This document shows, piece after piece, positions 1 to 8,545 of a DNA stretch of 64,000 nt. The DNA is from Desulfovibrio piger (GTDB taxonomy: Bacteria; Desulfobacterota; Desulfovibrionia; Desulfovibrionales; Desulfovibrionaceae). Location: positions 644,001 to 708,000 of the forward strand of contig NZ_OX636706.1 in NCBI RefSeq assembly GCF_951793255.1, given 5' to 3'. The stretch's first letter is position 1; each line of letters starts with the position of its first letter. Both the position numbers and the translations under genes were made by a program. A model generated the notes under the pieces. That model was not told the DNA's origin. It saw nothing but the letters and a program-made list of their open reading frames with translations, and made no database searches.

Positions 1-1
1 C

Positions 2-1165
2 TATGTGGTCACCAACCAGACCCCCTTCTACGGCGAGTCCGGCGGCCAGGCCGGTGATACCGGCCGCATGGAAGGCCCCGACGGCGCCGCCCGCGTGCTG
101 GATACCCAGAAGCCCGCGCCCACCCTCATCGTCCACAACATCGAAGTGGAACAGGGCCTGCTGCGCATCGACCAGGAAGTGGCCCTGAGCGTGGAAGAAG
201 ACGCCCGCATGGCCACGGCCCGCAACCACAGCTGCACCCACCTGCTGCACGCCGCCCTGCGCTCCGTGCTGGGCACCCATGTGAAGCAGGCCGGTTCGCT
301 GGTCAACAGCCAGCGCCTGCGCTTCGACTTCTCCCACATCGCGGCCCTGACCCCCGAGGAGCTGGCCGCCGTGGAACGCCAGGTCAACCGCGCCATCATG
401 GCCGACTACCCTGTCTGCACCAAGGAAATGAAGCATGACGAGGCCGTGGCCAGCGGCGCCATGGCCCTGTTCAACGAAAAATACGGCGACACCGTGCGCG
501 TGGTCAGCATGGGCGACGACGCCCATACCGAATCCGTGGAACTGTGCGGCGGCACCCACCTGAGCCACACCGGCCAGGCGGGCAGCTTCCTCATCGTGTC
601 CGAGAGCGGCGTGGCCGCCGGCGTGCGCCGCATCGAGGCCGTCACCGGCTGGAACGCCTATGACCTGGCCGTGGCCCAGCGTGCCGAACTGCACGACCTT
701 TCGGCCCTGCTCAAGGCCAAGCCCGGCCAGCTGGCCGAACGCGTGCAGGCCCTGCACAGCGATGTGAAGAAACTGCGCAAGGCCTCCGAAAAGGCGGCCG
801 CCAGCCCGGCCACCGGCGCCGACCTGGTGCAGAAGGCCACCGAGGTCAACGGCGTGAAGCTGCTCACCGCCAAGCTGGACGGCGTGCCGGTCAAGGCCCT
901 GCGCGACATCATGGACGACGTGCGCTCCCGCATCCCCTCCGGCGTGGCCTGCCTGGCCACGGTGGAAGGCGAGAAGGTGGGCCTGCTGCTCTACGTCTCC
1001 AAGGACCTGCACGGCCGCTTCACCGCGCCCGCCCTCATCAAGGACGTGGCCGCGCCTTGCGGCGGCTCCGGCGGCGGTCGTCCCGACCTGGCCCAGGCCG
1101 GCGGCACCAAGGCCGACGGCGTGGAAGCCGCGTTCGACGTGCTGCGCGCCAAGATCGCCGGCTAA
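2..1165 (+). CDS. alaS: Alanyl-tRNA synthetase, C-terminal part (5' end outside window)
   Basis: This is the C-terminal 387 residues of alanyl-tRNA synthetase; the frame is open to the left edge. The enzyme charges tRNA-Ala and clears mischarged Ser/Gly in the cytoplasm. The editing domain is visible: the HxxxH-type zinc motif in [12 protein letters not shown] and the partner motif [11 protein letters not shown], whose Cys completes the zinc site. These are followed by a helical linker and the C-Ala domain, ending in the glycine-rich [15 protein letters not shown] segment typical of the family. The catalytic domain lies outside the window. No anomalies are visible in the part present. Confidence 0.96.
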   Translation, partial: YVVTNQTPFYGESGGQAGDTGRMEGPDGAARVLDTQKPAPTLIVHNIEVEQGLLRIDQEVALSVEEDARMATARNHSCTHLLHAALRSVLGTHVKQAGSLVNSQRLRFDFSHIAALTPEELAAVERQVNRAIMADYPVCTKEMKHDEAVASGAMALFNEKYGDTVRVVSMGDDAHTESVELCGGTHLSHTGQAGSFLIVSESGVAAGVRRIEAVTGWNAYDLAVAQRAELHDLSALLKAKPGQLAERVQALHSDVKKLRKASEKAAASPATGADLVQKATEVNGVKLLTAKLDGVPVKALRDIMDDVRSRIPSGVACLATVEGEKVGLLLYVSKDLHGRFTAPALIKDVAAPCGGSGGGRPDLAQAGGTKADGVEAAFDVLRAKIAG

Positions 1166-1177
1166 CTTCGTGACTGC

Positions 1178-1210
1178 CGGGGAGGGGCCGCCGCATCGGC
1201 GCCCTCCCCG
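1178..1210 (+). terminator. Possible terminator after alaS
   Basis: A 9-bp GC stem (CGGGGAGGG at 1178-1186, CCCTCCCCG at 1202-1210) lies 12 bp after the alaS stop. No T-run follows directly; the nearest T5 is about 20 bp further on. It could be a weak terminator or a 3'-end stabilising hairpin. Confidence 0.4.
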
Positions 1211-1420
1211 TTCCGGCCCCGCAGCCACCGTTTTTCCCTCTGCTTCCGGCAGGCCCCGCGGCCTTCCGGGCAGACATGCACCATGACGGCGGGATGATCC
1301 TGTCCCGTCCCCAGACACTCAGGCCGGGCGTTCCTCCGGGCTTCCCCGCGCCATACCCCCCGCCCCGTGTCCGCTATCCCGGCGGGGCACAAACGGCGAC
1401 TCGCTGTAAAGGATCGTACG

Positions 1421-2602
1421 ATGATCGGTATTTCCAAACTGTATTGCGGTCAGGTGGAGCCCTCCGACGCCCTGCGTTACGGCCGTGAATCCGGCAACCT
1501 GCCCTCGCACCTGCTCCAGTTCTCCAAGGACAAGAAGCCCGTGGTGGTCTGGAACATGACCAAGCGCTGCAACCTGAAATGCGTGCACTGCTACGCCCAG
1601 GCCGTGCCCGTGGACGGCGCCGACGACATCAGCACCGAACAGGCCAAGACCATGATCGACGACCTGGCCGCCTACGGCGCGCCGGTCATGCTCTTCTCGG
1701 GCGGCGAGCCCCTGGTGCGCAAGGACCTGGTGGAACTGGCCAGCCATGCCACCTCCAAGGGCATGCGCGCCGTCATCTCCACCAACGGCACCCTCATCAC
1801 CAAGGAAAAGGCCCGTGAACTCAAGGGCGTGGGCCTCTCCTACGTGGGCATCTCCCTGGACGGCATGGAAGAAGTGCACGACCGTTTCCGCGGCGTGCCC
1901 GGTGCCTTCCGCAAGGCCCTGGAAGGCGTGGCCAACTGCCAGGCCGAAGGCCTGAAGGTGGGCCTGCGCTTCACCATCAACAAGCGTAACGTGGGCGAGA
2001 TCCCCGGCATCTTCCGCCTGCTGGCCGACCTGGAAGTGCCCCGCGCCTGTTTCTACCACCTGGTGTACTCGGGCCGCGGCTCCGAGCTCATCAAGGAAGA
2101 CCTGGATCACGCCGAGACCCGTCAGGTGCTGGACCTCATCATGGACGAGACCCGCGCCCTGTTCGACGCCGGCAAGCCCAAAGAGATCCTCACCGTGGAC
2201 AACCACGCCGACGGCCCCTATGTGTGGATGCGCATGAAGCGTGAAGACCCCAAGCGCGCCGAAGAGATCTTCGAGCTCCTGCAGTACAACGAGGGCAACA
2301 ACTCCGGCCGCGGCATCGGCTGCATCTCCTGGGACGGCAAGGTGCATGCCGACCAGTTCTGGCGCAACCACACCTTCGGCAACGTGCTGGAGCGCCCCTT
2401 CTCCGAGATCTGGGACGACCCCAACATCGAGCTGCTGCACAAGCTCAAGGACAAGAAGGCCCATGTGGGCGGCCGCTGTGCCAAGTGCCGCTTCCTGAAC
2501 ATCTGCGGCGGCAACTTCCGCGCCCGCGCCGAAGCCTACTACGGCGACGAATGGGCCCAGGACCCCGCCTGCTACCTCACTGACGAAGAGATCGGCCTGT
2601 AG
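1421..2602 (+). CDS. ahbC: AhbC, 12,18-didecarboxysiroheme deacetylase (radical SAM)
   Basis: A 393-residue radical SAM/SPASM protein. AhbC removes two acetate side chains from 12,18-didecarboxysiroheme to give Fe-coproporphyrin III in the siroheme-dependent heme pathway of sulfate reducers. The N-terminus MIGISKLYCGQVEPSDALRY is characteristic of AhbC. The SAM cluster motif is CNLKCVHC, and the C-terminal auxiliary cluster cysteines are in GGRCAKCRFLNICGG. The start at 1421 follows AAAGGATCG; a longer in-frame upstream extension carries no family homology. hemB and ahbD follow on the same strand beyond an inserted minus-strand dgkA, which supports the role. Confidence 0.93.
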   Translation: MIGISKLYCGQVEPSDALRYGRESGNLPSHLLQFSKDKKPVVVWNMTKRCNLKCVHCYAQAVPVDGADDISTEQAKTMIDDLAAYGAPVMLFSGGEPLVRKDLVELASHATSKGMRAVISTNGTLITKEKARELKGVGLSYVGISLDGMEEVHDRFRGVPGAFRKALEGVANCQAEGLKVGLRFTINKRNVGEIPGIFRLLADLEVPRACFYHLVYSGRGSELIKEDLDHAETRQVLDLIMDETRALFDAGKPKEILTVDNHADGPYVWMRMKREDPKRAEEIFELLQYNEGNNSGRGIGCISWDGKVHADQFWRNHTFGNVLERPFSEIWDDPNIELLHKLKDKKAHVGGRCAKCRFLNICGGNFRARAEAYYGDEWAQDPACYLTDEEIGL

Positions 2603-2620
2603 GCCGTCTGGCAACAAAAG

Positions 2621-2660
2621 AAAAGATCCCGGGATATTGCAATCCCGGGATCTTTTCTTT
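2621..2660. terminator. Bidirectional terminator between ahbC and dgkA
   Basis: A perfect 15-bp stem (2621-2635 with 2642-2656), 6-nt loop, with A-rich and T-rich flanks on both sides. It lies between two convergent genes and can terminate both. Confidence 0.9.
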
Positions 2661-2704
2661 TCGGTACATGGATGCCTCGTCAGCTGTCCTGCATCTGGAG
2701 CTCA

Positions 2705-3091
2705 TCAAGCCCACAGACGACCTAACAAATAGCCCCCCCAGACGGCGGCCAGAAAAAGCTGGGCCGTGAATTGGGCGGCGCTCCCCATATCCTTGGCCTT
2801 CTTGGCCAGCGGATGCCATTCCAGCGAAATACGGTCCACCACGTTCTCGATGGCGCTGTTGAGCAGTTCCACCAGCAGGCAAAGCACCAGCGGCACGGCC
2901 AGCAGGACGGATTCCGTCCAGTCCCGCCCCAGCCAGCAGGCCAGCGGCAGGCCGATCACGGCCAGCAGGCATATCTGCCGGAAAGCCTCCTCGTCCTGCC
3001 AGGCGGCTTTGTAGCCGGCCAGGGAATACCGCGTGGCATTCAGCAGGCGGACCAGTCCCCTCTTTCCCTTCAATTCGTTGCGAGCATCCAT
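2705..3091 (-). CDS. dgkA: Diacylglycerol kinase, DgkA family
   Basis: A 128-residue small integral-membrane kinase that phosphorylates diacylglycerol (or undecaprenol in some lineages) to recycle lipid carriers. Hallmarks are the ExxLLNSAIENVVDR block (here VELLNSAIENVVDR), three predicted membrane helices, and an N-terminal amphipathic segment ending in a conserved DEEAFRQ. ATG at 3091 is preferred over GTG at 3097 because GGGGG lies closer to the ATG at normal spacing. It sits on the opposite strand inside the heme block, so it is probably expressed independently. Confidence 0.92.
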   Translation of the reverse strand: MDARNELKGKRGLVRLLNATRYSLAGYKAAWQDEEAFRQICLLAVIGLPLACWLGRDWTESVLLAVPLVLCLLVELLNSAIENVVDRISLEWHPLAKKAKDMGSAAQFTAQLFLAAVWGGYLLGRLWA

Positions 3092-3345
3092 ACACACCCC
3101 CGTTCACAGCTTTGCCGACCCGCCTTGCATGCCTGCAATCACAGTGGTGCCCGGCGGCTTTTCCCTTGTGGCGTTTTGCGCTATGGTGGCCTTCTCATCG
3201 GAAGGCCCCGTGCCCTGCCGCCCGACGGCATCAGGACGCAGGCTTTTCCGGGCGCCGGTCTTTCCCGCGATCCCGCCGGGCCGGGGACGAACCGTCGCCG
3301 TCCTCCCCAAACACAACCGCGGCATTGCCGCATCGAGGTAGAACC

Positions 3346-4335
3346 ATGTCCCAATCCTTCCATCGCGGCAGACGTTTGCGCTGGACCCCCGAAATCCGCA
3401 GCATGGTGCGCGAGACCCCGCCCCTGCTGGCCGAAGACCTCATCATGCCCTACTTTGTGGTGGAGACCGAAGACCAGTCCTTCCGCAAGGAGATCGGCGC
3501 CATGCCCGGCCAGTACCAGCTGTCGCTGACCGAGCTGGAAAAGCAGGTGGAAAAGGCCGTGGATGACGGCCTGAAGTCCGTGATCCTCTTCGGCATCCCG
3601 GCCGTGAAGGACGAAAAGGCCAGCGGCGCCTATGCCGAAGACGGCATCGTACAGGAAGCCGTGCGTCGCCTCAAGCATCGCTGGCCCTCGCTCTACGTCA
3701 TCACCGACGTGTGCCTGTGCGAATACATGAGCCACGGCCACTGCGGCATCCTGACCCCCGGCGGTGCGGTGCTCAATGACCCCACCCTGGAACTGCTGGC
3801 CAAGACCGCCGTGAGCCATGCCGCCGCCGGTGCCGACATGGTGGCCCCCTCCGACATGATGGACGGCCGCGTGGCCGCCATCCGTCACGCCCTGGACGAA
3901 TCCGGCCTGGTCATGGTGCCCATCATGTCCTATGCCGTGAAATACGCCTCGGCCTTCTACGGCCCCTTCCGTGAGGCCGCCGAATCCGCCCCGGCCTGCG
4001 GCGACCGCAAGAGCTACCAGATGGATCCCGGCAACGCCCGTGAAGCCATCATCGAAGCCCTGGCCGACCTGGACGAAGGCGCCGACTGCCTCATCGTCAA
4101 GCCCGCCGGTCCCTACATGGACATCATCCGCCAGGTGCGCGACGCCGTGGACGTGCCCCTGTGCGCCTATCAGGTGAGCGGTGAATACAGCATGATCCGC
4201 GCCGCCGGCCTCAACGGCTGGATCAACGAAGAAGCCGTGATGATGGAAAGCCTGCTGGGCATGAAGCGCGCCGGCGCCAAGATGCTCATCACCTACTTCA
4301 CCGAGACCCTGCTCAAGCAAAGGCTGGTGCGCTGA
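3346..4335 (+). CDS. hemB: Delta-aminolevulinic acid dehydratase (porphobilinogen synthase)
   Basis: A 329-residue enzyme that condenses two 5-aminolevulinate molecules to porphobilinogen. The zinc-site cysteines are visible in CLCEYMSHGHC, the first active-site Lys in YAVKYASAFYGPFREA and the Schiff-base Lys in LIVKPAGPYMDI. The product feeds uroporphyrinogen, siroheme and then the Ahb branch encoded around it. The start ATG at 3346 has GAGGTAGAA upstream. The stop TGA overlaps the ahbD ATG by one base, indicating translational coupling. Confidence 0.96.
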   Translation: MSQSFHRGRRLRWTPEIRSMVRETPPLLAEDLIMPYFVVETEDQSFRKEIGAMPGQYQLSLTELEKQVEKAVDDGLKSVILFGIPAVKDEKASGAYAEDGIVQEAVRRLKHRWPSLYVITDVCLCEYMSHGHCGILTPGGAVLNDPTLELLAKTAVSHAAAGADMVAPSDMMDGRVAAIRHALDESGLVMVPIMSYAVKYASAFYGPFREAAESAPACGDRKSYQMDPGNAREAIIEALADLDEGADCLIVKPAGPYMDIIRQVRDAVDVPLCAYQVSGEYSMIRAAGLNGWINEEAVMMESLLGMKRAGAKMLITYFTETLLKQRLVR

Positions 4336-5534
4336 TGCATGACGAGAAGCACATGCCGGGCCATCCCGGCGGCATGGGGGGACACCCCGGCGGCCATCCC
4401 GGTGCCGCGGGTGCCCATCCCGGCGGTCATCCCGGGGGCGCGCCCGGCCACAAGATGGTGCGCACCCTTGAGGACGGCACGCCCGCCTGCAAGCTCATCG
4501 CCTGGGAAGTGACCCGCTCCTGTAACCTGGCCTGCAAGCACTGCCGCGCCGAGGCCCACCCGGAACCCTATCCGGGCGAGTTCTCCACCGAAGAGGCCAA
4601 GGCCCTCATCGACACCTTCCCCCAGGTGGGCAACCCCATCATCATCTTCACCGGCGGCGATCCCATGATGCGCCCCGATGTCTATGAACTGGTGGCCTAT
4701 GCCCACAACAAGGGGCTGACCTGCGCCTTCTCGCCCAACGGCACCCTGATCACGCCCGAACTGGCCCGCAAGATCAAGGAAGCCGGCGTCAACCGCTGCT
4801 CCATCTCCATCGATGGCGCCGACGCCGCCAGCCACGACGAGTTCCGCGGCGTGCCCGGGGCCTTCGAAGCCTCCATGCGCGGCATCGAATACCTCAAGCA
4901 GGCCGGAGTGCCCTTCCAGATCAACACCACGGTCACGCGCAACAACCTGCACAGCTTCAAGGACATCTTCAATCTGTGCGAGCGCATCGGCGCGGCCGCC
5001 TGGCACATCTTCCTGCTGGTGCCCATGGGCCGGGCCTCCGGCCTGGCCGACCAGGTCATCAGCGCCGAGGAATACGAGGACGTGCTGCACTGGCTCTACG
5101 ACTTCCGCAAGACCACCAGCATGCACCTCAAGGCCACCTGCGCGCCGCACTACTACCGCATCATGCGCCAGCGCGCCCATGAGGAAGGCGTGGCCGTCAC
5201 GCCCGAGACCTTCGGCATGGACGCCATGACCCGCGGCTGTCTGGGCGGCACGGGCTTCTGCTTCATCAGCCATACCGGCCAGGTGCAGCCCTGCGGCTAT
5301 CTGGAACTGAACTGCGGCAATGTGCGCGAGACGCCCTTCCCCGAGATCTGGCGCAACAGCAAGTACTTCCGCCAGTTCCGCGACCAGAAGTGCTACGAAG
5401 GCAAGTGCGGCGTGTGCGAGTTCCACAAGGTCTGTGGCGGCTGTCGCGCCCGCGCCTGGAGCATGAACGGCAACCATATGGCCGAAGAGCCCCTGTGCAC
5501 CTATCAGCCCAAGCGCGCCACGGGCGCAAAGTGA
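4335..5534 (+). CDS. ahbD: AhbD, heme synthase (radical SAM), with His/Gly/Pro-rich N-terminus
   Basis: A 399-residue radical SAM/SPASM enzyme that oxidatively decarboxylates the two propionates of Fe-coproporphyrin III to vinyls, giving heme b. The SAM cluster is in TRSCNLACKHCRAEA, and the C-terminal auxiliary cluster is in CYEGKCGVCEFHKVCGGC. Before the catalytic domain lies a residue 1-40 extension made of repeated HPGG/GHPG units, rich in histidine. It could bind metal or heme; this is inference. The gene overlaps the hemB stop (TGATG) and is followed 6 bp later by a siroheme decarboxylase subunit, so the three form one operon. Confidence 0.92.
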   Translation: MHDEKHMPGHPGGMGGHPGGHPGAAGAHPGGHPGGAPGHKMVRTLEDGTPACKLIAWEVTRSCNLACKHCRAEAHPEPYPGEFSTEEAKALIDTFPQVGNPIIIFTGGDPMMRPDVYELVAYAHNKGLTCAFSPNGTLITPELARKIKEAGVNRCSISIDGADAASHDEFRGVPGAFEASMRGIEYLKQAGVPFQINTTVTRNNLHSFKDIFNLCERIGAAAWHIFLLVPMGRASGLADQVISAEEYEDVLHWLYDFRKTTSMHLKATCAPHYYRIMRQRAHEEGVAVTPETFGMDAMTRGCLGGTGFCFISHTGQVQPCGYLELNCGNVRETPFPEIWRNSKYFRQFRDQKCYEGKCGVCEFHKVCGGCRARAWSMNGNHMAEEPLCTYQPKRATGAK

Positions 5535-5540
5535 GCGAGC

Positions 5541-6038
5541 ATGACGGACGCCCCTGAATACTGCGGTCCCCACACCACGCAGGAAGCCCTGGACGAGACC
5601 GACCGCCGCCTGCTGGACATCATCCAGACGGCCTTTCCCCTGACGCCCCGCCCCTATGCCGACCTGGGCACGCTGCTGGGCATCCCGGAGGAGGAGGCCC
5701 TGGAGCGCGTGCGCAGCCTGCGCGAGCGGCGCGTCATCCGCCGCCTGGGTGCCAACTTCCAGTCCGGCAAGCTGGGATTCGTCTCCACCCTCTGCGCGGC
5801 CAAGGTGCCCGATGACAAGATGGACGACTTCGTACACGAAGTGAACGCCCGTCCCGGCATCACGCACAACTACCTGCGCGAGCACAACTACAACATCTGG
5901 TTCACGCTCATCAGTCCCTCGCGGGAAGACGAGCGCGCCACGCTGGATGACATCACGGCCCGTACGGGCATCCCCATCCTCAACCTGCCCGCCACGCGTT
6001 TGTTCAAGATCCGCGTGGACTTCCGCATGCAGGACTGA
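5541..6038 (+). CDS. Siroheme decarboxylase subunit (AhbA/AhbB, Lrp/AsnC-like)
   Basis: A 165-residue protein of the AhbA/AhbB/NirD-L family. Two such subunits form the siroheme decarboxylase that makes 12,18-didecarboxysiroheme, the first step of the alternative heme route. It has an N-terminal winged helix (DETDRRLLDIIQ...RVIRRLGANFQS) and an Lrp-type C-terminal domain with HNYLREHNYNIWFTL, which carries conserved active-site His/Arg/Tyr positions. I cannot decide alpha versus beta from the sequence alone. Only one subunit is in this window, so the partner must be encoded elsewhere. Confidence 0.88.
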   Translation: MTDAPEYCGPHTTQEALDETDRRLLDIIQTAFPLTPRPYADLGTLLGIPEEEALERVRSLRERRVIRRLGANFQSGKLGFVSTLCAAKVPDDKMDDFVHEVNARPGITHNYLREHNYNIWFTLISPSREDERATLDDITARTGIPILNLPATRLFKIRVDFRMQD

Positions 6039-6056
6039 GACCCGTTCCCGATACTG

Positions 6057-6086
6057 AGGGGAGGCCGCAAGGCCTCCCCTTTTTTG
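6057..6086 (+). terminator. Rho-independent terminator of the heme operon
   Basis: A 10-bp perfect stem (AGGGGAGGCC / GGCCTCCCCT), GCAA tetraloop and T6 tract, directly after the siroheme decarboxylase gene. Confidence 0.93.
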
Positions 6087-6292
6087 TCTGATCCTGCCGC
6101 CGCTGCCTGCGGCCCTCCGCCGCCCCTCCCTAGGGGCCCCTTGCCCCCTCTTGAGCTCCGCCAAGGCCTGTGCTAACACCTCAGACAAGTTGTTGAAAAT
6201 TCGTTTCACCTTACGGGCATGCGGATTTCCTGCCGTGCACCTCCCCGGCGCTACCTGAAGGTCCGCCTGCTTTTCTTCTCTTTTTCTTTCGC

Positions 6293-6319
6293 GATCCTGT
6301 CCTAAAATGTCACAGGATC
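6293..6319. promoter_or_regulatory. Perfect inverted repeat upstream of ppk1 (candidate operator)
   Basis: GATCCTGT at 6293-6300 and ACAGGATC at 6312-6319 form a perfect 8-bp inverted repeat with an 11-bp AT-rich spacer, 55 bp before the ppk1 start. The core also contains two TGTC units 10 bp apart, which only loosely resembles a Pho box. The regulator is unknown. Confidence 0.4.
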
Positions 6320-6373
6320 ATCACAACCATGCGGCAGTATCCCGGGAACAGCCTCGCGCACAAGGAGAGCGGC

Positions 6374-8527
6374 ATGACCTCCCAGATAGTCCTCAAGTAT
6401 CCTGAGCAACCCTGCTCGCCCGAAGACATGCAGGACCTTTCCTGCCCCAACCTTTTCCTCAACCGGGAAATCAACTGGCTGGACTTCAACGCCAAGGTTC
6501 TGGACGAGGCCCTCTCGCCCCGGCAGCCCCTGCTGGAACAGCTCAAATTCCTTGCCATCTTCTATAACAACCTCGACGAATTCTTCATGGTCCGCGTGGC
6601 CAACATCCTGCGCCAGTACCGCAACGGCGCCCCCAACGGCTCGGCCGACCGCATCACGCCGGCCAAGCAGCTGGCCGAGATACGCCGCCGCACCCTGCTG
6701 CTGACCTCACGCGCGCAGAGCCACTGGCTCAAGAGCCTGGCCCCGCAATTGCTGGAAAGGGGCGTGCGCATCGTGCGCTACACCGATCTTTCGGAAAAGC
6801 AGCGCCGCTTCCTGGACGGCTATTTCCGCAACGAGATCTATCCCGTGCTCACGCCCCAGGCCATCGACCCGGGGCACCCCTTCCCCACCATCTCCACCAC
6901 CTGCCTCAACTTCATCATCCAGCTGCGCAACCGCGACAACGAATCGCGCTTCGTGCGCCTGAAGTGCCCCAACAACCTCTCGCGCTTCATCTTCATCCCG
7001 CGCAACAAGGAGGCCAAGACCTACGCCTCCCTGGGCTTCGACCCCAACGTGCGCGGTGACGACATCGTGCTGCTGGAAGACCTCATGGCCCAGTATCTGG
7101 GCCTGCTCTTCCCCGGCCATACGGTGGTCAGCTCCGCCCTGTTCCGCATCACCCGCAACACCGATCTTGAGATCGAAGAGGACGAGGCCGACGACCTGCT
7201 GGAAGCCGTGCGCGACCTGGTGGAACAGCGCCGCTTCGGCGACGTGGTGCGGCTGGAGATCGCCCACAAGGCCTCGCGCGAGCTGGTGGACTTTCTGGCC
7301 CGGCGCCTGCGCCTGCAACCCTTCCAGATCTACCGCATCAAGGGGCCCATGGGCTTTTCCGAATTCATGACCCTCTATAATGTGGACCGGCCCCAGCTCA
7401 AGACGCCCGGCATCCAGGGGCACATCTCGCGCCTGTTCCAGGAAGGCGACATGTTCGGCCACCTGCGCAAGCGGGACGTGGTGCTCTTCCATCCCTACGA
7501 CAGCTTCAAGGCCGTGCTGGACTTCATCCGCCGCGCCTGCGAGGACCCCAACGTTCTGGCCATCAAGCAGACCCTGTACCGTGCGGGCAACGATTCGCCC
7601 ATCGTGCGCGCCCTCATCGAGGCCCGGCGCCGCGGCAAACAGGTGGTGGCCGTGGTGGAGCTCAAGGCCCGCTTCGACGAGGAGCGCAACATTACCTGGG
7701 CCGAAGAGCTGGAAAAGGAAGGCGTCAACGTGGTCTACGGCTTCATCGGCCTGAAGGTGCACGCCAAGCTCTGCCTGGTGGTGCGCCGCGAAGCCGGGCA
7801 CATCACGCGCTATGTCCACATCGGCACGGGCAACTACAATGCCTCCACGGCCAAGATCTACACGGACATGGGCCTCATCACCTCCAATGAGGACATCTGC
7901 GCCGACGTCACCGACCTGTTCAACGTCATGACCGGCTATGCGGACCGCGACCTGTACCGCAAGCTGCTGGTCTCGCCCCAGGCCATGCGCGGCCCGCTCA
8001 TGGAGATGATCCGCCGCGAGATCGAGCTGCACAAGCGCTACGGCAACGGCGAGATCATCTTCAAGTGCAACCAGCTGGTGGATGCGGGCATCATCCGCGC
8101 CCTGTACCGGGCCTCCATGGCCGGTGTGCGCGTGCGTTTGCAGGTGCGCGGCATCTGCTGTCTGCGCCCCGGCCTGCCGGGCATCAGCGAGAACATCACG
8201 GTCACCAGCATCGTGGGCCGCTTCCTGGAGCACTCGCGCATCTACTGGTTCCATGCCAACGGCGAAGACATCATGTACATCGGCAGCGCGGACCTCATGC
8301 CGCGCAACCTCGACCACCGCATCGAGGTCCTGACCCCCATCCTCGATCCCGAACTGCGCCGCAAGATCCGCGAGGACATCCTCGAAGTCCACCTGGCGGA
8401 CAACGTCCAGACCTGGCAGCTGCAGGCCGATGCCACCTATACGCGGCTCAAGCCCTCCAGCAAGGAGGCTGCCGTCAACGCGCAGGAACGCATGATCGCC
8501 CAACATATCAGCAGGGACGATATCTGA
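6374..8527 (+). CDS. ppk1: Polyphosphate kinase 1
   Basis: A 717-residue PPK1 that reversibly polymerises ATP gamma-phosphate into polyphosphate. The N-terminal domain begins with FLNREINWLDFNAKVLDEA and YNNLDEFFMVRVA. The phospholipase-D-like catalytic domains contain LKVHAKLCLV, with the phosphorylated His near residue 463, followed by YVHIGTGNYN and a second His motif HRIEVLTPI. The start at 6374 has AAGGAG 7 nt upstream; the longer in-frame ATG at 6329 lacks a ribosome binding site. It is the first gene of a ppk1-HD-ppx unit, so synthesis and breakdown of polyphosphate are encoded together. Confidence 0.96.
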   Translation: MTSQIVLKYPEQPCSPEDMQDLSCPNLFLNREINWLDFNAKVLDEALSPRQPLLEQLKFLAIFYNNLDEFFMVRVANILRQYRNGAPNGSADRITPAKQLAEIRRRTLLLTSRAQSHWLKSLAPQLLERGVRIVRYTDLSEKQRRFLDGYFRNEIYPVLTPQAIDPGHPFPTISTTCLNFIIQLRNRDNESRFVRLKCPNNLSRFIFIPRNKEAKTYASLGFDPNVRGDDIVLLEDLMAQYLGLLFPGHTVVSSALFRITRNTDLEIEEDEADDLLEAVRDLVEQRRFGDVVRLEIAHKASRELVDFLARRLRLQPFQIYRIKGPMGFSEFMTLYNVDRPQLKTPGIQGHISRLFQEGDMFGHLRKRDVVLFHPYDSFKAVLDFIRRACEDPNVLAIKQTLYRAGNDSPIVRALIEARRRGKQVVAVVELKARFDEERNITWAEELEKEGVNVVYGFIGLKVHAKLCLVVRREAGHITRYVHIGTGNYNASTAKIYTDMGLITSNEDICADVTDLFNVMTGYADRDLYRKLLVSPQAMRGPLMEMIRREIELHKRYGNGEIIFKCNQLVDAGIIRALYRASMAGVRVRLQVRGICCLRPGLPGISENITVTSIVGRFLEHSRIYWFHANGEDIMYIGSADLMPRNLDHRIEVLTPILDPELRRKIREDILEVHLADNVQTWQLQADATYTRLKPSSKEAAVNAQERMIAQHISRDDI

Positions 8528-8545
8528 TCCCAAGGAGCTTTCATC

